DNA from: Primula veris
Taxonomy: Eukaryota > Streptophyta > Magnoliopsida > Ericales > Primulaceae
Reading direction: 5' to 3'
DNA length: 64,000 nt
Assembly: GCA_963682055.1 (NCBI GenBank)
Contig: OY821745.1
Coordinates: 5,091,501-5,155,500 of the forward strand
This document shows, in pieces, positions 48,531-60,298 of the stretch (position 1 is the stretch's first letter; each line of letters begins with the position of its first letter). The notes below the pieces were generated by a model, which ran no database searches, was not told the DNA's origin, and saw nothing but the letters and a program-made list of their open reading frames with translations. A program made the translations under genes and the position numbers.

Positions 48531-48728
48531 GGGGAAGGATATATCGACACATAAAAAAAACACACTATGTTTACATTTTAATCCTAACCATCTATTTATG
48601 TTTTTTTCAATGGACAAGATTAACTAAAACAAAAATACCATCACAGCCCTTAAAAACATATGTAATGGATGATTATGATTAAAATGTAAACATAGTGTTT
48701 TTTTTTATGTGTGTATAGATACTCCCCC
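48531..48728. mobile_element. MITE with ~60-bp terminal inverted repeats
   Basis: Left end GGGGAAGGATATATCGACAC and right end (reverse complement GGGGGAGTATCTATACACAC) continue into the shared motif ACACTATGTTTACATTTTAA on both arms. It is about 200 bp. A single arm of the same family is at 3743-3830. Confidence 0.75.
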
Positions 48729-48731
48729 TAA

Positions 48732-49748
48732 GGGTATTTAGTCAATTTATATTTTATCCAATAATAAAAATTGGCACGCGCTATACACTACGAACTTTAT
48801 AAATTAATACTCGCTAAATTAATAAACTTTCGAAAATAATATTTTTCTTCGGTCCCGACTTGGTCCAGTATAAAAAATCACCAATTTCGATAAATTAATA
48901 AGATAATAAATTTACTAAAATTCCATATATATATATTGGTCCTAACAAAATCATAAATTAAAAATTCAATGACAAATATTACTGGACGACTTAGTGAAAT
49001 ATGATTTTATAAGTGTTCGCTTCTTTTTAAAATTTAAATCTAATTGAATCACATACTAATTTTTCTAATTGCATTTTAAAGCTATGATGTAGTCTTCGTA
49101 CTGCATCAAAAAAGTGTGAAAACTTCTAAACGCGATAAATAATTTCTTTCACGTGACTAGTTCCAAAGATATTCTATCATCTTCGACTTTATCATTTTTA
49201 TTGTTTTCAAATACGGTATCCATCATTTTTTTTTAAAGCTTCGACCTCTGAACATGTATCCACCTTGCTAATCCAACAAACCATTGATATCTATTTTATT
49301 GCGATAACCGAGACCATCAATCATTATATCAACGGTGGTTTTATCTAAATTAATTAAAATTTTATCAACCGAATGAATTTGCAGTGTCGAAAATAATTTT
49401 CTATTGTCTCTTGTTGAACATTAATCATTCAATACTCTCATCAATTAAAACCCCTCTAAAATAGTAATAATTAATTTGTCAATTAATTAATATCTTTCAA
49501 AATTAATAAATTTCTATGTTCCAGCATATTATTAATTTATATAGGTTTTACTATTTAATAGTCTACCCAACAAAGGGTTCTTTCAGACTTTATCCCATAA
49601 CGTTACCATTTTAGTTTGCATTTTGCAGCATTCATAATCAAGTAACTTTAAATAAGCAACATGGTGTCCTTTTGGCAAATAAGTTAATCACATGCATGGT
49701 CTTACCAAGGGGTAACTAATATCTTTTTGGCACTATTCTTTTTTTTTT
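48732..49748. other. intergenic, no recognisable feature
   Basis: AT-rich sequence, no supported gene or repeat. Confidence 0.5.
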
Positions 49749-50100
49749 AAGAATTCCCTTCGTTACATATTTCTTCTTCATATAGATAGATATAAGATCT
49801 ATGGGGCAATTACTTAGAACTACATTTTGCGCAACAGCCTTAGTTATGTGATAGAAAAGGAGCCCGTGATCCTGAACCGATCTTACCTGCGATCTCAAAT
49901 CCCAAGTTTTTTTATGAAGAGCGGATCTAATTGTATTAATGTATAGAATTGATTTTTTCTGTGTAATACTAATCGTAGGGCCTTATTGGTAAGTGATACA
50001 AGATCTCGGGCATCGGAACCCATGGTTATGGACCTGAATCCATTAGTGTGGAACTTTTTCTTTCTTCCTTTTGCATAACTCAACCATATTGTTGTTGCAT
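49749..50100 (-). pseudogene. ycf2: plastid ycf2 fragment in nuclear DNA (NUPT)
   Basis: The minus strand encodes in one frame [20 protein letters not shown] and [12 protein letters not shown], then after a frame change [36 protein letters not shown]. These are recognisable blocks of the C-terminal part of the chloroplast Ycf2 protein in the right order. At least one frame change and a stop between 49895 and 49900 break it. Base composition is less AT-rich than the surroundings. Its setting among nuclear repeats shows it is an insertion, not plastid DNA itself. Confidence 0.85.
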
Positions 50101-51880
50101 AAGAATTCGTTTCCCCCTATCCTTAAAAAAATGTTGAGCTATTTCAACCAACTTGATTTTGTATCTCTATGCACTTGTGATGTGGTCCAAGACTAATAAA
50201 ATCTTACTGTGGAATGAAACAAAAGACAAAAATAATTTCACTATGTTGATTCAAAAATAAAACCTTGTTGTGGAATGAAACAAAAGACAAAAAATAAAAT
50301 CTTAAGGGTTTGGGAACCATTTAGTGATCACATGTGCACTTTCTTTGTGTGGGTAGTTGAAAGGCCGGCACATATTACATATTACAATAGCATCTTTGAG
50401 ACACAAGAAATGCTAGTACGTACACACCTTCATTAGAAGATTATCCATGCCACTTAAAAGTAAAATATATAATTTTAAATCTCTAAACTAAAAAGAACAA
50501 ACCTATATTAAAAGCTGATGATCAAGTCGGACAATGAGGATATAGGGTGAATGTGTAGCTCGCAACAGACATATAATATCATTCTCGATCCTTATCGTAT
50601 ACCAGAACGCATTGCGTAAACAAACTTAAAAAAACAGTTTTATTTTCGATCCTATGGATAATGTACGCAATATTTCCAATGAGTAACTAGTGACAACTCA
50701 CACATTAATAAGAAAAAACTAAATAAGAGGATGGAAGCAACTAGGAAGTAACTTGGAAGTTATAGTCTGTGACTTGTGACTTGTGACAGTGAAATATTTA
50801 ATTTGACCAACTTATCGATGCTTAATATATAGGGTAAAACTTTAATAATTAATATTGTGACATCAATTTACGAAGTGATCAATTGCCCCTTTTAGTAGTT
50901 GCTTATTCATGAAAATAAGCAGTAGGTAGGCAGTTAAAGGGAAGCCTGATACAATAATGATCATGATTTTGGATGTTTCAAAGTATAAAGGGAAAGTACT
51001 TGACATGTCTACAGACTACAGACACTATGAATAGAAATTTTATTCCCATTTAGTAATAATTATCACATGATCACATGGTCGTATATATATATATCATTTT
51101 TGTATCTGTGAATAGATTTTAAATTTAGATTTTGTCGTGTTTTCTTACGACGATTTAAGTTGTTGAATCGAAAATTAAAGAGGTACAACTGAACAAGAAT
51201 AATATATAGTATTAAAAACATGAAAGCACCATTAGTAATTGCACAAACAGATAAATTACTCCCAGTTATCTACTACTCTTACAATTGAACATTTCATGTA
51301 GGTTGACAAATCAAATACTGTATACAATTGTGCAAAGCATAAATACAGAATAAAAAACAATAACGAGACTAATAGAAACAACTGAGTGATTACCAGAATA
51401 AACCGATAGATGGTTCATGGTTGTTTAAGTCCTTGACTTATATGTTGAGGAATATTTAATTATAAGGACTTACCACATGAGCTTTATTTAGTTCGAATAT
51501 AAAAAAATTCAGTTTTATATTCAATATATATACCCTATCCCTTTCAAATTTATGTTAATTTGCCCCTTGGGGTTACACTACCAAAAAAGAAATTCCAACA
51601 ATAAAAAAACGATACATAATAAAATCAGGATAGATTTCAAAAAGGATATAATATTATAATTTTCATTTCCATTCAAATTAAAAAGAATAAACAGTTTCTA
51701 CTAATGTCCTCAAAATTTATCGTTAACAGTAGTTATAATCATTATTAAATATCGATTTTTTTCCAGTCTATTTAGATCTGTTAGTCACTGAGAGGGTAAA
51801 ATACAAAGTTCTGAATAACCATATATACCTTATGCTTGAACATCCGGTTTGGTTAAGCTGCAATACAACACATTTAACAA
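50101..51880. other. intergenic, no supported gene
   Basis: AT-rich. A short direct repeat around GTGGAATGAAACAAAAGACA occurs at about 50210 and 50272. Nothing else recognised. Confidence 0.5.
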
Positions 51881-52266
51881 TTAGTGACAATAATTTTAGA
51901 TTCAATCAAATTTTATTTTTAAATAGTAACTTTTCAGTATAAAAATAATTTTTTAGACACAAAACAAATTTTTTGTTTACAAATATAACTTTTAGGCATA
52001 TAATTTGAATTTTTTGTTGTCTCCAAAGACAATATCACTAGGAGACAATTAAAATTTGTCTCAAAATACTTTTTGAGACGAAATTAAATTGTATCTTATT
52101 TCCGTATGAGATTGTATTTGGAGACAATTTTTTTTTCAAATTATGTGCCTAAAAGTGAGATTTGGAGACAAAAAAATTATTTTTGTGTCTCAAAAATTAT
52201 TTTTGTCCTGAAAAGTTATCATTTAGGAATAAAATTTGATTGTATCTAAAATAAAATTGTCCCTAA
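51881..52266. mobile_element. long terminal-inverted-repeat MITE
   Basis: Left end TTAGTGACAATAATTTTAGA and right end (reverse complement TTAGGGACAATTTTATTTTA) pair over more than 100 bp (shared CAATCAAATTTTATT, TAACTTTTCAG, TTTTTGAGACAC). It is 386 bp and non-coding. An arm of the family is also at 24552-24665. Confidence 0.7.
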
Positions 52267-53373
52267 TTATTTAGTTTATTAGTGACGTGTAAAATTGATA
52301 AAATAATAAATTACCACAAAGTTGACAAAAACCAAGTATGTAATTCTGTCCTTTTCCGCATGTTATCCCTTAAATACAGTAGTTATTATTTACATTTAAC
52401 AGTCCATATTATCTGCGCGTCAAAGTCATTGACTCATTGGTTTATCTTAGTTTCAAGGGACATAGTTACAGTCGTCAAGATTTTAAGAATTAATGGACTT
52501 GTTCTTCCAAATTTTAAAAACAATATTGTATAAGATTTGCCCATTTCCTAATACCTTGATTATATCTAAATTAGGTTTTTGTAATAGAAGATCCCACCAT
52601 AATGACTACTATACAAAAAAATGTAATGTCAAAGAAATTACTCATGAACTAATGATATGATTTCAATCATATATGATGACTTTTACTTCGCGACAAGAAG
52701 CGACCCGTAACCTTCACGTTACCCTTCTTCGTAAATTCATTTGAAAGCACTCGAATTATTTATAATTACAACAAATAGGGAGTGAAAAGAATCAAAGTTC
52801 GAAAAAATTAGAAAAGAAAAGATTTTTGTTTAGTAAATAACCAAGAAATCCCAATCCACAAAGAGACAACCGAGTAATATCAGTTTCTTCCATCAAAAAG
52901 ACGAAAAAAGTAAATTTTAGAATGTTAGTATGCTAAATTTTATAATCCATTTTGTTCATTTATGCAAACAAATACCACTTTTTTCTCCTGATTTTTTTTT
53001 ATTGTTTATTATTTTAAACTGTATCTTCTAGATTTTCTATAAATGTATACTAGTTTATATTTTGTTAATTACACGTAAAATCCTATAAAGTAATCAAGTA
53101 AAATAATAACATGGCTATAAATATAAATAAGCCAAAAACGAAATTGTCCAATTGCCTATAAGAAGCTAATAAGTAAGTTACTGTTGGGAAAAAATTGATA
53201 AAAACAAACCCTAAACCTGTACATTGACAAATCCCAAAAACTAAACCTCATATCTAGTTTAATTTTTAACCATTGACTCGATAATAATAATAATAATAAA
53301 AAGTCAATTATCCATCCAACTTACTCATTTAGACATTTACTAGTGTAGTTATAATTTTTTTTTAAACTTCTAG
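52267..53373. other. intergenic, no supported gene
   Basis: AT-rich; the frame at 52282-52533 shows no recognisable domain. A small (ATA)n run is at 53280-53300. Confidence 0.5.
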
Positions 53374-53560
53374 TAGGCTGGGTTTGGTTCGGTTGTTTTC
53401 GGTTTCGGTCTTTTTATTTTTTGGACCGAACCTGGTTTTTTTGGTCTAGTTTTGGTTATTTTTCGGTTCGGTTTTATTGAAAACCAAAATCGACCAGAAT
53501 TTTTTTCAGTTTTTCGGTTCGGTTATCGGTCCGGTTCGGTTTTTTCGGTTTTTCGCCATA
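53374..53560. mobile_element. small hAT-type element with perfect 8-bp target duplication
   Basis: TAGGCTGGGTTTGG at the left and (reverse complement) TATGGCGAAAAACCG at the right; ACTTCTAG directly on both sides (53366-53373 and 53561-53568). The interior is rich in GGTTCGGTT. 187 bp, non-coding; same composition class as 10080-10345. Confidence 0.8.
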
Positions 53561-53699
53561 ACTTCTAGTATGAGTACTACTAACTCTACTATCACTATGA
53601 TACTTTTGGGACGAAATTAAAAGTATTCTTGTAATTGTAGAGGTAGTTTCCGAAATACCATTTTGGGTATTTAGTTTTTATTTTTATTTTTTTCATTAT

Positions 53700-54998
53700 A
53701 ATTTGCAGCTGGGGACCAACTTGTTTACTTGCCTACTTAAACTCTGGCTTTGCTTTGCTAGAATCTCATAGTATCATAGTACATCAAAACCATTTCTCTT
53801 TCTTTCATTGTAAGTTTTTTTCCTCTTTGCTTAGGGTAAAAACCTGTAATAAAACAAAAAATGTTTTGGTTTTCTGTTAAAATTTAAAACAAACAAACCT
53901 CTTGCTTTTATATATGAAACTCTATTTGCACCTTTTTATGTTTCTGGTTTATTTTAAAAGACTGTATAAAAATCCTTTGCTTTTTGCAAAACCCTATTTC
54001 ACCTTTGCTATTCTTGCTTTTACTATGCAGATATACAAAAAATACAAGTGGAGACACTGTTTATGCTCTATGTGTCTGATATAGTAGCAGCTTATTTCAT
54101 TTTTTTATTATTTTTTTTTTATATAATCTTGTGAGGTTTGGCTGAATTTTATGTCTTTGTTGTTTGGTTGCAGCTAAGCTTATTTCTTTTTATATATATA
54201 ATAGTGTTTTAAAAAGAGAAAACTTAGCTAAAACATTTTTACAAGAGCTACGCTAAAAGGGCAAAAAGAGTAAGCTTTTGGCGTCCGAAAAAACGAGTTT
54301 TTAAAGGATTTTTTAAGGTTTGAATCGATCTTTTAGCGAGTTATGGATCGATCTTTTTTAATACGAAGCCAGCTTTTAAAAAAAAAAACATATATATATA
54401 TATATATATATATGACAGTTTGCCTTTTTATGTTAATTTAAGCTGCATGATGACATTTGGCTGGCAGTTTGGCACTTTCGGTGGCTGGCTAAGGCTTAAA
54501 GTCTAGCATATTTTTGTTCTTACCCTTACAAATCTAGAAATTTAATCGTCTTTTTTACTTCTCCACATTTTCAAATAAACCAGTTTATTTGTTTAAAAGT
54601 TGCAGCCAAACAAGTTTTTTTTTACAATTTCTTTTTTGCTCTATGGTAGTCTATGAGAATATCATGTTTGGAGCTAATCTTAGAAAACTGTTCTTAACAC
54701 TCTCATCATAATACCCCAGAGACTAAACATAAATTGCTTTTCTCTCAGGTATATTTTTATATATATAAAAGATTATATTTTATATTTTAGGATTTCTTTT
54801 TTTAACTGAGAAAATCAACAATTGTGCCTATTTTTTGTGACCCTCAAAACCACCTAGTATTAAGCATAGTTGTAATTTTGGCATGTGAGATCTTGTCAAT
54901 GGAAATTTTCTCTTTCAAAAGAGACGATTTCCGTTGTTCAAATGTTGTGAAAGTCCCTTTTGTTTTTGCTAATTTTGGTGTTTTTTTTTGGAAGGAAA
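53700..54998 (+). other. upstream region and probable 5' leader of the HIR gene
   Basis: A CATTGTAAGT donor-like site at about 53808 and several CAG/TAG acceptors before 54998 would suit a 5'-leader intron, but this cannot be proven here. Inside lie two nested transposon pieces: TTTGGTTGCAGC at about 54163 to GTTGCAGCCAAAC near 54610 (TTTGGTTGCAG-type ends), and the AGTGTTTTAAAAAG element at 54203-54390. Confidence 0.4.
54203..54390. mobile_element. AGTGTTTTAAAAAGCG element copy upstream of HIR
   Basis: Starts AGTGTTTTAAAAAGAGAAA, continues GCTAAAACATTTTTACAAG, GAGCTACGCTAAAAG and AGGTTTGAATCGATCTTTTA, and ends ACGAAGCCAGCTTTTAAAA. It is followed by A and AT runs. Confidence 0.65.
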
Positions 54999-57416
54999 AT
55001 GGGGGGTCTACTGTGTTGCGTGCAAGTTGACCAGTCAACGGTTGCGATCAAAGAAAGGTTTGGGAAATTTCAGGAAGTGATGGAGCCTGGGTGCCATTGC
55101 CTTCCGTGGATCTTAGGAAGCCGAGTGAGGGGTAAACTCTCTCTCCGCCTTCAACAGCTGGACGTTAAGTGCGAGACCAAAACAAAGGTCCAACTCATTT
55201 ATCCAACTTTAACCATATTTGTTCTTTGTATTATTGGACTGTTTTTTTTTTATCGTTGTTGTCCAACATGGTTTGAAAAATGTTAAAAAATTTCTATTGA
55301 TGCTAGTATATGTCAATTTAGCGTAATGTAGTTGTAAGTTTCCCACATGTATTGATGTATATCTATATTGTTCTTGACATCTTGTCGACGCAGAGATGGC
55401 TATATGCGGCTTCCCTCTTAGTTTGAAACTGAGAGCTTCTCTGAATTATTAGAAAGTTTGGATTGGAATTTTATCTTGAATAAATTTTTGGTACCAAGTT
55501 CTCAGTATGTAGAAGTAGAACCATTTTTTTGTGAAAAGATTCTTAAGGTGTTTCTAGATACGGTTCTTTTTGTACAACAGTTTTCCAAAGCATGAGCTGT
55601 ACTCCTTTGATGAGTCTTTGAAAACCGGAAATAAACAAGGGAAAATCAATTGTAAACGGAGAAAACTATAAATTATTAAAGAAGAAAAACCTAACAAGGA
55701 GAGGGTTTAAAAAAATTTCTACGATTATATTTTCTCTGCAGGACAATGTGTTTGTCAATGTTGTAGCGTCTATACAGTTCCGTGCGCTTGCTCACAAGGC
55801 AAATGATGCTTTTTACAAGCTGAGCAACACCAGGGAACAGATTCAGGCCTATGTTTTTGATGGTATGTGACGGTGTGACCCAACTCTCTGGATCTCCATT
55901 CTTAGCTTTTCAATGTTTTTTTTTTTTGAAAAAAACTTCTCAATAACTGATCCTATGATTTTGTTTCATATATCTAGTTATCAGAGCTAGTGTTCCAATG
56001 CTCAATCTGGATGACGCTTTCGAGCAAAAGAATGACATTGCTAGAGCTGTCGAAGATGAGCTTGCGAAGGTAACTAATTAAGTAGGAAAAAAATACTTTC
56101 ACAACTGGATAAGGATATGCTGCGATGTTAAATAAAGTTATAAACCCTTCTGTTGTACCTGTTCACAGGCGATGTCTGCGTATGGGTACGAGATCGTACA
56201 GACTCTGATTGTTGACATAGAGCCAGATGTACATGTAAAGAAGGCTATGAATGAAATTAATGCTGGTAGGTTTACTGAAATTTAGACATATTCTATAATT
56301 TAGTGCATCCATTTATAATCATGTATGGCCTAATTTGAGTTTTATTTATAACCTGCATATCTGTCACAAGGTCTTGTGAAAATTTTGTGTTTGTTTGTAT
56401 AAAAACTAAAAAGGGAGAATAAGCAAGTTCAGATCACATGCTTAATTGATAGTAATACTAATAAGTAATACTCTTTGAAGCCTAGTCAGGGTATATAGAA
56501 CCGAAACATCCAAATTTGAACTGAGGTTGCTTCTTTTTTACCTGAGACACTGTTTGGTTTACCAAAGTAATTACTTAACTATTTTTGTGGGCCTTTTTTA
56601 CAGCAACTACTTATGAAAAACACATTTCAATTTTTCAATCGTTAAGAACGCGGTTAACTTTAGGGCCTGTTTGGTTGCAGGCAGCTTTAAGCCAATAATC
56701 TAGATTTTCTTGAGTTCTAGGAAAAAGCATGGTTTCCAGCTCACACTTTCTAGCTTTTTCAGACCAAAAATTCGAAGGATGCAAACCTAGAAGCTGGTCA
56801 ACCACCGGAGTCCATCTTTTGAGCAAAAACCCTGAGCATACAAGCTGAAACTATACAAGGCCTACGTACCTTTTAAAATCAACTTATTTAAATAATAACA
56901 TTTTTTTGTGTGTATGAATTCCAGCGGCAAGGCTGAGGGTGGCTGCAAATGAGAAGGCAGAGGCCGAAAAGATCCTACAAATCAAACGAGCCGAAGGAGA
57001 AGCTGAGTCCAAATACCTATCAGGTATCCTGAGATTCTTAAAGAAATTCAGTCACTATTATATATCTTCAGCCATATTTGATATAAAACGTTTTAACAAA
57101 CCCCACAATTATATTTTATTCTGGATTATTTTTAATATGAATTTCTGCTGCCGCCACAGGTTTGGGTATTGCCCGCCAGCGCCAAGCGATCGTGGATGGG
57201 CTTAGAGACAGTGTGTTGGGCTTCTCTGTCAATGTACCTGGAACTACTGCTAAGGATGTTATGGACATGGTCCTTGTTACTCAGTACTTTGATACTATGA
57301 AGGAGATTGGTGCTTCTTCGAAATCTTCAGCTGTTTTCATACCCCATGGGCCTGGAGCTGTGCGTGATGTGGCGGCTCAGATCCGCGACGGGCTTCTCCA
57401 GGGCTCTCTGAATTAA
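54999..57416 (+). CDS. HIR1: hypersensitive-induced reaction (HIR) protein, band 7/SPFH family
   Basis: HIR proteins sit on the inner face of the plasma membrane, form oligomers in membrane microdomains, and are linked to pathogen-triggered cell death. Exons: 54999-55187, 55742-55862, 55978-56069, 56169-56265, 56925-57023, 57160-57416; total 855 nt, 284 residues, the family's usual length. The start MGGLLCC offers Gly2 for myristoylation and Cys6-Cys7 for palmitoylation. The SPFH core runs from about 5 to 190 ([41 protein letters not shown]), followed by the Ala/Glu-rich helix ([20 protein letters not shown]) and the conserved end [19 protein letters not shown]. All borders are GT-AG; donor 1 (AAG|GTCCAA) is weak. 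Intron 4 carries a MITE. Confidence 0.97.
56660..56869. mobile_element. GGGCCTGTTTGGTTGCAG-type MITE in HIR intron 4
   Basis: The left end TAGGGCCTGTTTGGTTGCAG and right end (reverse complement TAGGCCTTGTATAG) enclose about 210 bp. The end type is common in Tourist-like and hAT-like plant MITEs. Flanking duplication is unclear. Confidence 0.5.
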
Positions 57417-57682
57417 GTTTTCCAGAAAAAAAGTTCCATGTTTACTAAAATACATATCGAAACTTTTAAGTTTAGTTTATGTTGATGTTCATATTGTTTG
57501 TTGTCGTATGTCTTTAAGTAAGTGTGTGCGACTGTGTGGTGTGTTTATGACTATAGTCTACAAAGACTAGATATGAAGTTTTATCTGATCAAATATCGTG
57601 GTTAAGTGGTTTGATATTTTTATCTCCGATCCAATTAGTCTAATTCTGTTATATGTCTGTTTGGTATTCTAGGAATTGGATG
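57417..57682 (+). other. 3' untranslated and downstream region of HIR
   Basis: No open frame. TGTGTGCGACTGTGTGGTGTGTTTATG-like T/G-rich sequence near 57520 would suit plant 3'-end formation. The cleavage site cannot be fixed. Confidence 0.5.
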
Positions 57683-59765
57683 TTCTTACTCCTTGTTTCT
57701 GAATTAAATAGTTGTTTTTTGACATGTTTTGCTTAAATCAAAGAAACAAAAGCATAAAACAGAGTTTTAAAAAAATAAAAATTAATCGATTTAAAATTTG
57801 AATCGGGATAAACCTCACTTTTTATACACGAAATAATGAAGGGCGTTCGTCGAACGACTCAAACCGTTTGTTCTTCGGTTGGATTGATTTCTTGCTAGTT
57901 GTTAAGGGGAACGAGTTAAAACTAAATCTTTCTAAATTCTCTATTTTCCGAGTTCCACAAGGACTATTCTTAACTTCCCTCTCGTATATATAAGAATTAG
58001 CTTTGCACATGTAACATATAATATATTTCCTTTTCTTGCGTTTCAAACTATAGTCAACACACAATCCAAAAAAGAATAGGAAAGTATTAGGATATATATA
58101 ACAAATCCACACACAATACTTAAGCATATGAACCATTAATCGCCCAGTAAACACATATCTAGATTAGTGTTTTTCATATACGAGATGACAAGTCTTGAAG
58201 AGTCCAGAAAAACTTACTCTGTCCGAGTGACCCAACGGGAGGATCTTCTTCCTAGCATCAAATCTGAACCCTCAGATGGTCTCTTCATAATTTTTTCTGC
58301 TTTTGATATTACCGCTTATAAATTTCCAGATGAAGACAGATTTTACTATAATCCATTACGGCAAATAAAAGACGAGAGGTTCATCGTCACACCTAGCAAG
58401 ATACTCAATGAACTAAATGGTATGTTCGACGATGCCAACGTCCCTTCGGACTATCACGACCTGATCAAGCACCAAGTTGAGTGCATAACAGACGCAAATT
58501 CTACCAATGCAAGGTTCTTAATTCTAGTTGAGATAAAGTCCATGGATCTATTGGAAATCACTGATTTTAATTATATTGGAAGTGACACAATAAGCGTAGT
58601 AATCCCTAGGTTTTTAAATGGTAAAACACGAGATGTACTACCCGCGAGTAAATCTTCCATTAAGGAATTAGAGAGGGTTAAGGTCGAGGAGATGATGGGT
58701 ACCAGTGATGATCTTACATGTGCAATATGTTTGGACGAGTTTTTGGTTAAACCCGAAGTGATACGTATGCCATGTTCGCATATGTATCATAAGAATTGTA
58801 TATTTTCATGGTTGGAGAAGAGCAACATGTGCCCTATGTGCAGATTTGAGATGCGGGTTGATGAAAATTTGGATTAATTAGCTCAACTTTTTACTTCTCT
58901 TTTTTACTTTACATTTTAGGTGAAAACTTTTGTACCATGTAATCAAGAATGAGCTATTCATATAAATAATTCTTATTGTTCTAATAGTATAAATTTCTTT
59001 GAGAAATATAGTAGCATACTTGGCCACTTCATTTGATTTTAGTAGTTTAATCTTTGACTTGGATGGAGCCAAATATCGTACATATTCTCATAGTTATGAA
59101 AGACTGAAATTCATATTACATGCAATTATAATTTATGAATGGACATAATAACTTACTAATAAGTGTATAAAATTAATTTAAATTTTCGTACTAGTTGAAA
59201 AGCTTTAACTGCATAAGAAAGTCATTAAAATACTCTTTTGATATGTTTATTATTTACTTTAATTCTTCTCCCGTATCCAATGAGAGGGAACAATATTCTT
59301 GCTCCTTGTTTCTGAATTAAATAGTTGTTTTTTGACATGTTTTGCTTTTATAAAAGAAAGTAAAAGCATAAACCAGAAAACAACAATTTTAAAAAGTTTT
59401 AATTGATTTAAGAACTGGAATTGGGATAAACCTCAATTTTCACACCCGAAATAATGAAGGGTGCAGTGCCGGAGTCAAGGTCCATTGAAATGATAATATG
59501 GGGGCTTAACTACTATTTTCGCAATTTATATGTAAATTCTACACTGAATGCTACCTGTTTTTATAATTTGAGTGGGGCTATAGCTCGTGTCAGCCGCCAC
59601 CATTTTCGCAATTTATATGTAAATTCTACACTGAATGCTAGCTGATTTCTTTCTAGTTGGTGATGGGCATGATCGTTAAAACTTAAAACTAAATTGTTAT
59701 ATTAAGAAGATTCAAGATATGTATTAGTATTCTCTATTTTCCGAGTTCTACAATGATTCTTATTT
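57683..59765. repeat. direct duplication flanking the RING gene (57683-57980 and 59296-59765)
   Basis: TCCTTGTTTCTGAATTAAAT, TTTTTTGACATGTTTTGCTT, GGGATAAACCTCA, CGAAATAATGAAGGG and CTCTATTTTCCGAGTT occur in the same order in both places about 1.6 kb apart. The first copy lies directly upstream of the RING gene; the second follows it and is split by an insert (about 59462-59640) holding a doubled 39-bp motif (CGCAATTTATATGTAAATTC). Confidence 0.85.
58185..58877 (+). CDS. RING-H2 finger protein, probable E3 ubiquitin ligase
   Basis: Intronless, 230 residues. I chose the ATG at 58185 (MTSLEES...); the open frame extends 18 nt further up but without an ATG. The last 52 residues hold a RING-H2 finger from about Cys179: CAIC, then PCSHMYHKNC, the conserved SWLEKSN and CPMC. 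RING-H2 domains recruit E2 enzymes to pass ubiquitin to targets. The N-terminal 170 residues (FIIFSAFDITAYKF, PSKILNELNGMFDDAN) match no domain I can name; no membrane segment or signal peptide is seen. The substrate is unknown. Its upstream region is duplicated downstream. Confidence 0.88.
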   Translation: MTSLEESRKTYSVRVTQREDLLPSIKSEPSDGLFIIFSAFDITAYKFPDEDRFYYNPLRQIKDERFIVTPSKILNELNGMFDDANVPSDYHDLIKHQVECITDANSTNARFLILVEIKSMDLLEITDFNYIGSDTISVVIPRFLNGKTRDVLPASKSSIKELERVKVEEMMGTSDDLTCAICLDEFLVKPEVIRMPCSHMYHKNCIFSWLEKSNMCPMCRFEMRVDENLD

Positions 59766-59778
59766 CTTACTATCAAGC

Positions 59779-59850
59779 AGTGTTTTAAAAAGTGAAATTG
59801 TAGCTAAAGCATTTTTTTAAGCTTTAACTCGAGCTTTAATCGTGCTACAT
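59779..59850. mobile_element. partial AGTGTTTTAAAAAGCG element
   Basis: AGTGTTTTAAAAAGTGAAAT and TTTAAGCTTTAACTCGAGCT match the family; only about 70 bp remain. Confidence 0.55.
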
Positions 59851-60100
59851 GTGTTGGATTTTCGTCACAGGCATCTCATTTTCTTTTGTGTTTTTCATTT
59901 CAATAAAACTCAAAGAATATCTGTTTATATTTTTCATTTTTTTTTATCTTTCCGTTGTAAGCCTACGGGCTAGATGTTGATATTTTCATGCTTCCGTTTG
60001 GTAGTTTAATTAATGATCATGCTCCGTACTTTTTCTTCAAAATCATGGTTCTTTATTTCATCGTATATTTATTCAATTTGAAATGAAGTGGGTCCCACAA

Positions 60101-60298
60101 ATAACATGTTTGGGTGACTAAATATGGTCGGGATTATTAGTGAAACGAGATTACAAATGACCTTCAAATGATGCATTTACAATACCATGCGATGTATGAT
60201 ATTAGAAGTACCGAGACTATATATGAAGGGTTATTTGTAATCCTGCTTGAACTTCTAGTCCCGGGACTACGAGTCCTCCAACCAAACGAGGCCTTCAA
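60101..60298. mobile_element. Tourist-like MITE
   Basis: Left arm CATGTTTGGGTGACTAAAT ... GGATTATTAGTGAAACGAGA pairs imperfectly with the right arm, which in reverse complement reads GGCCTCGTTTGGTTGGAGG ... GGGACTAGAAGTTCAAGCAG. About 65 bp inverted ends and TTTGG termini. The open frame across it is not a gene. Confidence 0.5.

Noticed and set aside
58167..58184. Start of the RING protein at 58167
   Set aside because: The codon there is GTG; the first ATG in frame is 58185.
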